Shown here piece by piece: positions 24,282 to 39,200 of a DNA stretch of 64,000 bases. This DNA is from Pteria penguin (lineage: Eukaryota > Mollusca > Bivalvia > Pterioida > Pteriidae), in contig CM068583.1 in NCBI GenBank assembly GCA_035048485.1, positions 45,509,790 through 45,573,789 on the forward strand, given 5' to 3'. The notes beneath the pieces are model-generated. The model saw only the letters and a program-made list of their open reading frames with translations. It was not told where the DNA came from and made no database searches. Made by a program: the position numbers and the translations under genes. Numbering within the stretch: position 1 is the first letter of the stretch; the number at the start of each line of letters is the position of its first letter.

Positions 24282-27200
24282 ATGTTACATCCATTTATTC
24301 CTGTGATTAAACATTGTTGCAAACCAGTGATTAATAACATCATCCCTTTAGCACCAGCTACAGTACTATCTACCAGGGTATGTATAAGTAGAGCTTGTGA
24401 TGCATGAAAGTATAGCAACTTCAAGACAAATTCACCTTTTTAAATTTTTTCCACTGTCTGTCTGACTTACCAATCAAAAACTACTGTATGAACGTGATGG
24501 TAGACCATCTTGGATGCTCTGAACTGTCTAATTGGTTCTGGTTTTTAATGAATGAATTTTCGATATCACAGCTATGAATAGATCATTTTCATCAGGTTCA
24601 TTTGGTGTCACAGACCTTCAGGTACCACTACTATGTTATACCGTCTTATATAGACAGCTATTTACTGGCTACATATTTCAATCTGGGACATACTTGTAGC
24701 AGTAATATACTTTTATAATTATTTGAATTGCTCAAATATAGCTTATGCTAGAATTTACATTCTGATATAGACACTAGAAAGAGTATAATATATGTATATT
24801 GCATTTCTGAATGATCAGCTTTATGATAAAAACAATTTGATTTTTAGAACATAGTGGTTGTGAAAAGACAAAAGGAGGTACGCCTTCATAAGAAAGATGT
24901 ATACAACCCAAAGCTGAGATCTGCCCAGTTTGTTTATGATGTAGACACAGAATTAACTCATAAGCCAATGTTTACAACAATTAAAGTGCTAATGATGGGT
25001 AATGCAGATGGTAAGTAATCCATGAAAAACTCAATACCGTATTCACTTATTTATAATGCACACATTTTTTCGAAATAGCTGATGTCGTTTTTGTAGTTGC
25101 TCATTATACATAGGATGAAAGAGATCACAATTTTTTTATTTCTTAGTACATGTTATAGCAATATCTGCACAAGATTCTCCATCTTGCTGGACTTGACATG
25201 TTTTATTTAAATTAACGCAGTTCATACATATTTTTGACAAACAAAAAGGAATGATGATAGATTTAACAAGTGTTTCTTTGATGTATAATCATAAGACAGT
25301 TAATCCCTACTTGGATATATATTCAGGAGTGTAGAAAACCACTGTATATCAGTCTTTGAAACAAACCACAAGCCTGATGTCCAAGACATGTAAAATCAAG
25401 ATCAGGCATGTAAAAATGAAATTGAGATGGCATGGCCACAGGGCTTGTAAATATTTCCTCATCATTTGGAAATTATTATAGTATGATTCACTTTTTGAAA
25501 TAAAAAGACAGGGCTGATCCTCACTGAATGTTGATTAAAAGACCACCAACATCAATTGAGGAAAAACAGGGGGCCAAATATGAAAAAGGGTATGAAATTA
25601 CATGATAGAGGAAGTTCCAACAACATTGGTACAATGATAGACCATAGTTGGATTATAACTCTGTTTTGTGCAAAATGTATTACAAGTGGAGTTGGACGGG
25701 CATTATGGTAAACTGCAGCTTCATAACTGGATCTGATCACTTTAGACTAATTAAGTTCTGTAAAGACACTGACAGATGACTGAGATGACTGAGATAAAAA
25801 TCAAAAGGGAGCTTGAACTGTTATAAAAATTGTGCAATTTCTTTTTTGATGAATAAAGTGTATAAAAACTTTGGGCATGTTAAAATCTGTTCAGGCTTCT
25901 TAATTTTGTCTTTTACCTGCCCTTGGGGTTTGTATTAAAAAAAAGTTGATTTTGAAGACTATACATTAACAAAGATAGCTGCTGGGTTTAAATGCCACCT
26001 CTGTAAACGATACCTCATTTTTGCCTGATAATATTCACTGAATATAAGTGATAAATGAAACAGATATTTAGCAAATAGTTAAAGGCTACAAAAACCATGT
26101 ATGTATGATGATATTTTGCACTGATATTAAAAAAGTATTATGTGTAAGCAAGTTAGATAATATAGATATTGAAATTCTTTATTTTCATTAATTATGATAA
26201 AGGCCAGGTGCCATATGTACAAAGATTCCTATATTTACGAGCACTCGTAGGGTTTACGAGTAACTTATGAAAAATGTTACGAATTCGTAAATCATATGTA
26301 CAAAACAACTCGTAGACGAGTTACGAACTCTTAACTTTACGAGTATGCACTGTACATATATTTCACAGAAACAAATGACGCTTCATTTATTTCAGGAGCC
26401 CGTTTCATCTACATGTGTAAATGTTTGGCTTACTAATTCATATGCCAATCCCGGGCAATGGTGCAAGTCTACTTTAGTACTTACATACATTCTTAGTTTA
26501 ACGAAATGCGGGTTTCATCAACCGTTGTAAGTGTGTACGCACATGTATGTAAGGATCCGACTAACTTTGACTTAACTTTACGCAGCACAAATGCATGCAT
26601 CATATTAAAGTCAAAGTGTAATTCTTACAGATGTATATAACTTTATGAATTTATGTGTGTGCATCTACACACGATGTGCTTGTAAACATGTACGCCTACC
26701 GTAGTGACATCATTGAATCGTAAGCAATACTTCGAAATACGTCATCAAAAGAAAGTGATAAAACTATCGCGATAAGCACATATGCCGCCACATACATCAG
26801 TGGTGGATCCAGGATTTCCGAAAAGGGGGCCCCAGATGGGTATTAGCCAAAGTTCTCAGCCATTTTTGGTGCAAAATCTGGATTTTTACTAGTAAATATG
26901 TGACTAAATCTGCCACTGTACATGTACGTCTATAAAGTCAAGCGGATCACGAATTAAGACGAAATAGAAAAAAGAGAACCCTCCCTCTCCTCTCTGTCAA
27001 TCTAGTATAATAATATACATGTGAGACACCTTCCTCAAGGCAACCCTCCCACCTTTCCTTGCTGAAAGATATTTTTAAAAAGTAAAACAGACTAGACTCT
27101 AATAAATACCAAATTAGAGATCTACATATTACATTTCCAGTAGACTATTTTAAATTTTTGCGTGTTACGTGTATATATAATCTAGGACTACCAATTTTCT

Positions 27201-30200
27201 TTTGAAAATATTTTCAGAATAAATCTATCTAATAAAGCTTTTAAAATTTTTTCCGAGGAAGTCGAAAATCTTATTCATAACATCAAAATTAAACTAAATG
27301 ATTAACAACAATTTTTGAACACATTGACAGCAGAGAGGAAGCAAAAAGAGTGGTTTGTCATTACGGAAAAGTACGTATCACTAAATCACCACTGTACTCG
27401 TTCGCCATATTTTTAGATAAGAATGACTTACGAGTGCTACTGTAGCACTCATAGATTTACGAGTAGAATCACTCATAATGTAAAGATGATGGATAAATCC
27501 AAAGCACAAGTCCAAAAATCATAAAAACAGAGGACATACAAAATCAGTGAAAATGAAAAACAAATGGAAAATAACAAAATATGTCTACTTGAAGAGCATA
27601 TGTGAACCCCTGTGAGATCAGGTGCCCGGGGAGAGTGAGCATCTCCTGCTTGCTAGCAACACCCGTCACATATACCCAGTAGAAAGAGTCAGATCGTGTA
27701 AATTCCATATGTATTTATATATGGAGAAGTCGAAGTAGGTATCCTTCTAGTATAGAAGGTGTCAAATCTGTGTAAAATGATTGGAATCGGTCTCAGTCCA
27801 GAATATCATTTAAAAGTCTGGATAACGAGATATCATATGGAGTAAGTTACGTTTAGGTAACTTCGTACATATGACGTCACTCGTAAATTTGCGCTACGAG
27901 TGACTTACGAATACTCGTAGGGTTTACGAAGTTTTGTACATATGGGCCCAGTTCCCATGATGATAATAAGGGGCAGGTTGGTCCCATGGTGTTTCTCTGA
28001 TTTCTGATCTGAGAACCCAGGTTCAGTCTTGGTTTTTGGGTCAGATTTATCTATTTAGGGCCTCGTCTTATTGCTTGTGTCCTATAGTAATCACTCTGTC
28101 TGTCTGTTAATCTGTCTGACTGCCCCATCTATCTGTTTGTCTGTCAGCACTTTCTATGTTATATGATAACTTAAGTTTCCTATAGAAGATTTTCATAGAT
28201 TTCATATATCAGATTGGGATAAGGCAAATACCTCTTTCAATTTCCACATTTAAAATCTCTGTGTTGTTACAGAGTAATGGGACTTAAAGAGGAGGGTTTG
28301 GTTTGAGGGGGGGACTTGGATTTTTTATATACACCCATCAAAAGACAGGACGTATTATGATATGGCGATGTCCGTCATTCCGTCTGTCCGTCCGTCTGCT
28401 ATGGAATGCAATAACTTTAATAAATGTCAGCTGTATTTCATGAAACTCATAAAGAATGCTTAATAGTGTAGAGGAAGTCACCGTTTGATTTAGAGCAAAT
28501 TTCGTTTTGTCGTTCCGGAGTTATGGGACTTAGATTTAATTTTTACTGTGAAAAGATGGTATGGACTGCGATAACTTAAATAAACTTCAGTTGTTTTTCA
28601 TGAAACTCATACAGAATGCTTCGATAACGTAGGGGAAGCCACCTTTTAATTTTGAGCAAATTCTGTTTTGTCGTTCTTGAGTTATGTGACTTGGATTTTA
28701 TTTATACTATGAAAAGATGCTATGGAACGCAATAAGTCAAGTAAACGTCAGTTGTTTTTCTTTTCATGAAACTCATACAGAATGCTTCGATAACGTAGGG
28801 GAAGCCACCTTTTAATTTTGAGCAAAGTCTGTTTCGTCGTTCCAGAGTTATGGGACTTGGATTTTATTTTTGCTATAGTACAATGATATGGAACACAATA
28901 ACTTTAGTAAATGTCAACTGTTTTTCATGAAACTAATACAGAATGTTTAAATAGGGTAAGGGAAGCAGCATTTTGATTTTGAGCAAATTCTGTTTTGTCG
29001 TTATGGAGTTATGGAACTTAGATTTTTACTATGATAAGATGCTGTAGAGATGCTATGTAACACGATAACTTTAGTAACCATCAGTTGTTTTTTATGAAAC
29101 TTATACAGAATGCTTAAATAGTGTAAGGGAAGCCACCTTTTGGCTTTCAATATTTCATAAAAGTATTACCAAAGAGACCCAATTTTGGGGGGTAATAAAA
29201 CCATACATTGATCCCCTCCAAGGTAAGCGACAGGCGTATTAAACCACGCTAGGCATTGCTCTTGTTTTATATACCAGTATATACATTTTCCTAGCAATGT
29301 CTAACTTACTTCAAGCCTATCAGTGGGGCCCTTTCTGACTTTTTTAATGTTCTAAATTGTTTTATTATTTATAATAAACATTACATATCAAAAGTGCCAT
29401 CATATTGTAAGTGATTGTTTCTTGAAAGAAACAGAAAACAACAATAATAAATATACCATTACCATGCCAAATGCTTTCAGGTGTGGGCATCATGGGAGAA
29501 GTTAAAGAAGTTGATACTAAATTGTTCAGAAATTATCTGTATCCCAGTGGTTTAGCTACATATCCTACATGGGACAAATTTGAAGAACTAGAGGAGATAA
29601 TACAGGTAAGAATCATATACATTGTTTTAAAAGAAGGATAAAAATAGAAGCAACCTGACAAGAATTTATAATATAAAATAGAGTTATCATAAATATTTTA
29701 AAAGATACACTTGCATTGTCTGTTGAGTGAAAGAACTTTAAGTATAATGCAAGTACTCAGATCCAGTTTTCTAACTTGTTTTATTCTAAAAATGCATATT
29801 AATTAAGCGTGAGAGGGTCAGGTCACATTAATTGGTTAAATATTTTGGTCTTCACTGTGAAAAGCTGAAATGTTCTCCTAAATTCATGTCAATACAATTG
29901 CTAAATCTGGTATATGAACTTTTAATGGGATGGAGGAAACAGATTAAAAATCCTTGGATATTTCTTCCTAAAATGAGTGTAAATTTTAAATTTCATTTAT
30001 GTTGAAATTTTTGTCAAAATTGTCACTTTTGATATACATTAAATGCTAGGAATGTAAGATTGGCCTTAAAATAAGAAAAGATTGAGGTTGGATTTTCCGT
30101 CTTTATGCTAGGGCAGAGTGCTTGCTGTATCATTATAGTTACTTCTGCGATAAAAGACAATACAATGTGCATATACATGTATAAAGATTATGCATTTGAT

Positions 30201-33200
30201 TAGAATATTTTTTTCATAAATATCATATGTCTACTATTTTTACATCATCCATTTGCAGCATCTTTTCATTTATTGTTTAGACTCAGTGCATGGCTAAGCA
30301 CTTTGTTAGCTATTCAGGCGAGCAGGGTTTCATTCCCTGATTATGCCCATATGTTAAAGTGGTTGGTTACCTTCTGCTTCCTTTTCACAATATGGCTGAG
30401 AAATTGTTGAAAGCAATGAAAACCCCAATCTGTTGAAAACCATATCTTTATTCCGCTTCTCTATTTGTCCCATTGCAGATAAAGATCTGGCGAAACTCCA
30501 TAAGGGGTCATGTTCTGGTGAACTCTGATTTTCAGCCAGTCAGTAGGTCGGTTACAAATTCCTAGTAATGAAATTAACATCCCCAGTGTGCGTGACCTAC
30601 AAGGTAGTTTTTTAACAGTATTTGTTACATATTGTGTCACTAGCATGTGCCTAGTCGAGTCATTGACTGAATAACGGTTTTGGTGACTGAAATGTCATCA
30701 GAGTTCATCAGAACATGATCCCTTACGTGGGTTTCACCAGATCTTTATCTGCAATGGGACCAATAGAGAAGCGGAATAAAGATATACTTTTAATCGATTG
30801 CGAAAACCCCCAATCAATTACACAACTAACATAAGAGACATCAAATATTAACAGAATTTGTTTACATATTTCAGCCATGTCATCAATGTGAAATGTTGTG
30901 TGATCTCATCATAGATGTCACAAAGTAATATGCATTCTATTATTTTTCTGGATCTCTTTACAGCCAATCAAGCAACATCTGGAATCACTGTATAAATTTT
31001 CAGTGGAATCAAGAATGGTATGTAAATGAAATCTAGTGTATTATAACACACATTTGTAAGTAAATAAATTTCATACAATTAGAGATGGTATATACAGGTA
31101 ATCTTTTTAATGTTTATCAAAATTAGCATTTTTGCTTACTACAGGTGTAATATGCAAATTTATTATGAAAAGGAGTATGTCATTGAAAAATGAAAATTGC
31201 CCAAAATATGGAATTGCTCAAAACAGTTTCAGATCTTCATATAATGTACTTAATTAAGGAATGAGTGTCTTATTTTTTGTGTTCATGGAATATAATTCTG
31301 GTTAATCACTTGCAAATTTGGTGATCCACAAAGCAGTTCTAAAAAAAATTTGCGTGTGATGAACCTGAATTATATTCCATGAACACAAAAAATAAGACAC
31401 TCATTCCCTATATTTACATTACCAAATCCTTTTGAAATATGTTTGAAATGAACTTACTCTAATAATTCAAATTTCCTACTCGATTCACGTACGTATTTTT
31501 GAAAAACCATGTTCTAGTTTTCAAATTCTCCCAACCCTTATAAGTAACGAAAGTAATGCATCAATATGAAGCAGATCTTAATTTATTGAAAGGCAGTAAA
31601 ATTCTTACTTTTAATGAAAACTCAAATAGAAACGACAACAAAATACTAGGATTATTTTATCTTGTTGAATTATTTAATTAAAAAGAAATTATATGTAACA
31701 TATGTAACGGAAGAAGCCTGTGTTGTCTGCCGTAGTACAGGTACACACATACTGTAGTACAAGTGCAGTTTTAAAAAAATTGATAGCTGGAATGAAAATG
31801 CAAAAGGCAATTCTGTTGATTCACTTTCCTGTGAATTGATTCTTTTTTATCATTATGAATTGAATTAGTCAATAACAAACAAATTCAGGATGTAATGTAT
31901 GTAACGTAAGAAGTGACATCATGCACATGTGGTTGTGTTGTCTGCATGCAGTAGTACATGTACAGGTACAGTTTGTTGTCTCACATATTCATAAAATTGA
32001 AAGTGTTATTTTCAAACTTTGATCTTGCCATGATACTGAAGAGAAACTGCGATAGGTAATTCTGCAGTTCTGTTGATTCACTTTCCCGTGAATATGGAGT
32101 ATCGCAACTACTAAAATCCATCACGATTTACATTTAGTCACCTACCATATCCATTGTTCTCAATGTGGGCACTTTTATGTGGGCAACTTATGTCATAATT
32201 AAATGACGTCATAACAATCACAAATTTAAAGTGGGCGTGTATGTTGACGTTGTCTTGTAGTTGCGATATGCCGTATTGGTTCTGTCAGCTGTCTATTATT
32301 TGGGTTTCGTTCGAATTTGGAGCGTTTTCTTTTTGTGTATGATTTGTATTTTATGCTGTCAGCTTAAATTTTTCATGGTCTGGTGTCATTGTTTGTATGT
32401 ATATGCATGTATGTTGTATGTTATGCTTGAAATGGCCCTAATTTGGAAATAAATGATCTTGTATTCTTGTAAATAGTATTACACAACCTGGTTAGCTTAT
32501 CTAGCCATTCTAGGCAAGCTCTGCCCATTAAAATATTAATTTGCACTTTCTGATGTAATCTGGTCCAACAAGAATTATTGAAATATAAATCAGATAGGGT
32601 AATGGGCATTTAACATCGGGTGTATAGTAGTATTGTAAATATATAGAAATATAAACTATAAAGTTTATATATGTAGCAGAATTTGTTATCCCAAAATGCT
32701 ACCTGTAAAACTAACTTTGATTATGCATTATGAGAACTGCATTTTTTTCTGAACGTTTTGTTTTCAAATGTTTACAAATACTTATGATTATAATTTATTT
32801 TTATGACTTGCATCATAAATTTGAAAATACTAGCCTGCAATTGGCATATAGAAAGATTACTGAAAGTGTTTTAAAATTGGCTATTTCAGATTAAAATGAA
32901 AAAAAAATCAGAAAAATGCATGTATTTCAATTTGTCAGCAAATATGTTAACAGAGAAAATGCAGAATTATTTGAGATTTGTTAAGTGCTTCATTTAAACT
33001 TTAAAGTGGTGTGAAAACAGAAATGAACCTTTGTGTGTGATTTTTTTATGAGAGAAAATATCAGTTCAAACTTTTGTTTGAAATATTCTTATAAAAGTTA
33101 TTCCCCTTGTTGAAAAAAATGAGAAAAACAAATTTAGTTCAAGTTTGTTTTGTTTAATATTATTTTGCAAGTATTATTTCCCTTTGTAGAAAGTTGCTAT

Positions 33201-36200
33201 TTTGAAATTAAGCAATGGGTATATTATGTAACATCAGAGTTACTGTTATCCTCAATTCTATACAGTAGTTTACTATAAATGTTAATTTTATGAATCCTTT
33301 TTATATGTCTTTGATATTTTCTCTTTTTCATCTCTTGAAAGAGAGAGTAACTTGTGTGCCGTCGTCACCAGATCTTTAATCTATATAGTTTTTGCTACCA
33401 TATTATGCTTTTTACAATGCTGGCCTCCAAATATGATAGAAAATAAGAAAGTTAAATTTATGATGTACTTACAAGTTAACTGGAGCTGAGCATTTTGCAG
33501 ACAGTTTTCATGAATTTTTATGATCACATATTGTATTGAGAGAACATAAACAGAAGTAAAATTTTTTTTCTGCTAACTTTCTATGGAAGCCATTTTTGAA
33601 ATGGCCTTGACTTTTTATCCCTCCTTACAAATATATGTGTACTGATAAGGTTCATTTATTTTCCCTTTTTCTAGAAAGTAAATAATTACAATTAAAGACA
33701 ATTACAGCAAGGAATAATATAAATGAATGATTGGTGTTATGATATCTCATTTTTATCTGGTATGAATTATTGTACTTCCAAAACAATTGAAAATAAAATT
33801 GGTCATAAATTCATGAAATTTATTCACTTTTTACTTACTAATTTGCCCCCCCCCCCATCCCAACAGATATAAATGGTGACATATAAAAGAAACTGTGATA
33901 TGGGGAGTTGCTTATTTTTAACATTTTTATTTGCAGTAATATATTTATGAAATGAAGCAATTATTTTACCCCAAATGTCTTAGAATAGTAAATTTACGGG
34001 CATTTCCCTTTTTTGTTCTGTATATAGACCAAATAACAGCACAGAGAAAATATTATACTGGATAGGTGTGAAATTTTTTAATATATTTTTATCACGCGTT
34101 CATAGATGAACATATGGTATGAATTTGGTTCATTTTCTGGTGAATCCATTTTTCCAGAATCAAATTAATAGTGTTACATAGTATAGTAATTTTAAGCAGA
34201 CAAGTGCCAAATTTTTTTAACAGTATTTTATTATCAATATCCAGGAATATGAAACAGTAATGAATGTTTCTCTGAAATGATTTGATAAATCATATTTAAG
34301 TAAGATCTAAACATCAAAATAAAAACTTCTACATAAAAAGCAATTATCATTGTCTTGTATGATGAATCTATTGAACCTTAAATACCTTACCATGAACGAT
34401 GAATCTGTTATATTTAACAAACCTTACCATGAATGATGAATCTGTTATACCTTACACACCTTACCATGAATGATGAATCTGTTATACCTTACATACCTTA
34501 CCTTGAATAATGAATCTATTACACTTTATGTACCTTACCATGAATGATGAATCAGTTATACCTTACATACCTTACCTTGAATGATGAATCTGTTATACCT
34601 TACATACCTTACCATGAATGATGAATCTGTTATACCTTACATACCTTACCTTGAATGATGAATCTGTTATACCTTACATAACTTACCTTGAATAATGAAT
34701 CTATTATACATTACATACCTTACCTTGAATGATGAATCTATTATACTTAACATACCTTACCTTGAATGATGAATCTGTTATACCTCACGTACCTTACCAT
34801 GAATGATGAATCTGTTATACCTTATGTACCTTGCCTTGAATGATGAATCTATTATACCTTACATACCTTACCATGAATGATGAATCTGCTATACCTTACA
34901 TACCTTACCATGAATAATGAATCTGTTATACCTTACATACCTTACCATGAATGATGAATCTGTTATACCTTACATACCTTACCATGAATAATGAATCTAT
35001 TATACCTTACATACCTTACCATGAATGATGAATCTGTTATACCTTACATACCTTACCATGAATGATGAATCTGTTATACCTTACATACCTTACCATGAAT
35101 GATGAATCTGTTATACCTTACATACCTTACCATGAATGATGAATCTGTTATACCTTACATACCTTACCATGAATAATGAATCTATTATACCTTACATACC
35201 TTACCATGAATGATGAATCTGTTATACCTTACATACCTTACCATGAATGATGAATCTGTTATACCTTACATACCTTACCATAAATGATGAATCTGTAATA
35301 CCTTACATACCTTACCATGAATGATGAATCTATTATACCTTACATACCTTACTTTGAATGATGAATCTATTATACCTTTTATAACTTCTGTTTGATCCCA
35401 CCACATATATGGTTGATAAATACAGGTGAAAGTCTGGGATTTTTGTGTTTCTAATGAAGTTTGGATATGGGAATTTGACTGATTCCAAATCTTTGGCTAC
35501 AAAGAGAAATACTGGTCTGTTTGGTAGGAAGACTCTGATAAGATGGCTTTTATATTCAACATTTTATAGTGGGAGATTTTGTAGTCAGACAAACTTTGCA
35601 GCTTAAATAGTTGTTTCTGTCGCTGTATAGTATAACTCTCAGTAAATTAATGTACAACTATTAATACAAATGGAAAATTTTACTTATAGCTGATCAAGAA
35701 AATGATTGGATGTCATTTACCTGTACCATTGGATACACAAGTCTCAGAGTTAATGAAGAAGCACATAAAAGTAGCTTTCAGAGTTCAAGTAAGTTTGACA
35801 TTACTCTGATATTCCTCAAAAGGGTAAATATTGTCAAATTAGAAATATTTTTTAATTTGTAGTTAAATTAAAGGAACTAATATCTATGTCAGTGAAATAA
35901 TAAAAATCACTTTTATGAGTTACAAAAGGTAAATAACAATTTTATTTTTACCTGTGAGGCATAGCAACACTCAAGAATTACTTTAAACTTTATCTTTTTA
36001 TCTTACCCCAAGCCAGCGTGGCCTAGTGGTATCGTGCTGGACTCCTGATCGGGAGGTTGGGGTTCGAGTCCCGCTCTGGTCATGCCAGTGTCCTGTCTTT
36101 CGAATGAGACAGTAAAAACTGAGGCTCCATGTCGTGGTATGCATGGCACGTTAAAGATCCCTCAATGCTTCAGGTGGGTCCGTTGCAAAGGTCAAAATTT

Positions 36201-39200
36201 GTATGCCCCGCATCAGGCAGATGCCGTCACCATATATGTGAAATATTCGTGATGTGATGTGAAACAAAAATCAATCAATCAATCTATCTTACCCCTGTTT
36301 TAACTGTTCTAGTAGACATCTTGTATGTTTCTTCAAATACTATAATTTATATCAACATTTGTTGCTGAGCAGAACAAATGTTCAGGAGAGTTAATGGCTA
36401 ATACCCTGAGCATCATTGACTGGTAAAGACACCCAGGTTAAGTCTTTTTTTCAAATGTCCATGCCTCCTCTACTAAATATGAATATGTGTTCAAATGTCA
36501 TATCTACAATCCTCATAAAACTATCTTTTAACTGTTACACAAACTTTTTACCTTCTAACCTTTTGACCTTGATCTCAGAGTAAAATTTTTAAAGCATCAT
36601 TCTTGGTCATACCTTTTCATATTAAGTATTTATATTTTTATATTTTTATTTATACTTTTAATTGATACCATAGTTTCATACTTTGTGACCTTAACCTATG
36701 CCTTTAAGTTAATTTTCAAAAAGTGTATTTGTGGTCATATCTGTGAAATAGTACATGTAAGAGATATTGATTTCATGTACATGTATAGCATTTATATTTT
36801 ATTGTGTAATAGTAAAGATAAAAGATGCTTATTATCTTCAAGAGCTTTAAGTGGTACTGAAGTACTTGAAAATAAATGTTCTTCAAATACATCCAGCAAG
36901 CTTTATTGATTGTTGCAACTCTTGTGTTACATTTGTACTAATTATATCAGAGAATCTGTTAGTAAACTTCCTCAGTCAGCAATCTGCTGTTATTTATAGG
37001 GAGTTCATGTCAGTGAAGACTGTATAATTTTGCCCTCTTCACCAATATCAGAACCTGGGGAGTTTGTATTTGAGTTGATTGTAAGTATATTAATATTAAG
37101 TCAGATTTTTTACAGATATTTTGGATGGAAAATTTGGTTTCAATATTATGTAATGAAAGAGTAATTCAGTGTCAAGTTTTGAAATATTTACTTACCTTTT
37201 TTGATCGCCTGAGCTGAAGGGTGGATATTGATGAGGTTGATTTACTCAAGGTCTCCTACAAATGTTTCTTTTTTGGCCAGATCTGTCATAAGATGGATTC
37301 AGGACAGGATAACATACACACATGATAACATATACACATGATAACATATACACATGATAACATATACACATGATAACATATACACATGATAACATACACA
37401 CAGGATAACATACACACATGATAACATATACACATGATAACATACACACATGATAACATACACACATGATAACATACACACATGATAACATATACACATG
37501 ATAACATATACACATGATAACATACACACATGATAACATATACACATGATAACATATACACAGGATAACATACACACAGGATAACATACACACATGATAA
37601 CATACACACATGATAACATATACACATGATAACATATACACATGATAACATATACACATGACAACATATACACATGATAACATATACACAGGATAACATA
37701 TACACATGATAACATATACACAGGATAACATATACACATGAGGGTACCCTTCTTTGACAAACATATTCTTCAAATTGGCTGCATAGATAAATAAACCTGA
37801 TGCACAAGAGAGATCTAGACAGGTGTCTATGCAAGAAAAAAATTATTTCATTTTACACCAAAACAAGTTTTTAATTTTATTTTTGCAGCAGTCAATAAGT
37901 CATTTAAGAAGAAAAAAATATATATGTTGGTGTTCATCGTCTTGTGTTGGAGTTTACAGATGTACTTGGAAGCAATTGGTCCAAATCAAGAAAAATCAAG
38001 CAAAATAGATATGGATATGATACTTTGAAATAATTCTAATAAGAGATATTTTCCATTAAAAGGTAGAAAATAAATATTGCTTCTCTTCGTTGATAAAATC
38101 AAGAAAAATGACACATACATGAGTGGAAATGAACAAGTCAAAAAATGGGAAAAGCATCAAAAATTTGATTTCAGAATGGAACCGAAAAAACAAATCATTT
38201 CTTAAAACATCCATCTAGATCACTCTAATGCATGCGGTTTATTTTTCTATACAGCCACTATGAAGAAATTTGTCAAAATCTGTCAAATGAGGTAACCCAC
38301 TGTGGCCCATGTCCCCCACTCTCTGAATCCACCTGTCAATGGATCTGGTTGAAAAACAGCAACACTTGTAGTGAACCATGAGTGCTTTATATGACCCTAC
38401 CAGTTCAGAAGGAGAAGTCCACCAAAGCTTATTCTTACCGTATATACTCGCATATAAGTCGACCCGCGTATAAGTCGGGGGGTACGTTTTGGAGCTCAAA
38501 TTCTGGGATTTGCCGTTGACCCGCATATAAGTCGGTTGGAATTTTTGAGTGAACAAAGCTTATACATGTTAACCGACGTTCATTCATAGAAATGTATATA
38601 AACAAAGGTTTGGGAGAATTTTTCCGCTCTGATGATCGTGCGTAATCACGCTACGGGAATTTAATTGGCATATTCAATAGAGGGGCATTTAAAACGTGAC
38701 ATATAACAGGTGATAAAACGATCTTCCTGATGTTACTTTCGAATAATTTGGTTTTTTTTTTTTTTTTTTTTTTTGTGGCCGTGAAAACGATCGCGGCTTC
38801 ATTGCTTGTTTATTTAACTATTAAGTAATTTAAAATTCATTAACGCAGTGAAACCCTACTATGAATCGGTGAATGATAACCGACAAAGACTCTTTTACCA
38901 CACCGACACATCTACCGGTATCATTAACATACTTCTAGTGTTGGACCGTTATTTAATCAATGGCCATCACGTCACGGCTCACTAAACCTGTAGACGCACT
39001 GTAGCGGATTTTTTTACCTTTTGTATTATGGATATTTCAACAACAAATAAGCGATATATTACGACTTTTTAGTACAGAATCTGTTTGTCACAAAATATAC
39101 ATTTTATTGTCATAGAATCGTATTTTAAAGTAGTATGGACCGGAAATTCCACCTACGTTATCTATCATATCTAATGTCTTCATTATCTGATAATAAACGG

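Larger units (their letters stand above)
25011..29480. other. MRPL9 intron 2
   Basis: A 4.5-kb intron. It carries a long inverted-terminus element (26201-27959) and a 160-bp-unit repeat (28370-29230). The remaining sequence is AT-rich with nothing recognised. Simple 'gtctgtctg' runs lie at about 28095 and 28380. Confidence 0.7.
31018..35689. other. MRPL9 intron 4
   Basis: The largest intron, 4.7 kb. It has a MITE at 31257-31409 and the 37-bp array at 34361-35383. The part between (31410-34360) is AT-rich with a C-run at about 33847. A pair of loosely similar blocks at about 31800 and 32060 share 'attctgttgattcactttcc' (a few mismatches). No exon was seen. Confidence 0.7.

Noticed and set aside
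34361..35383. CRISPR-like regular repeats
   Set aside because: Head-to-tail units without unique spacers in an animal genome; it is a minisatellite.
37246..37834. Three overlapping minus-strand ORFs of 153 to 182 codons rich in Cys, Tyr and Val
   Set aside because: They translate only the 16-bp tandem unit in three frames; no domain or splice signal supports a gene.
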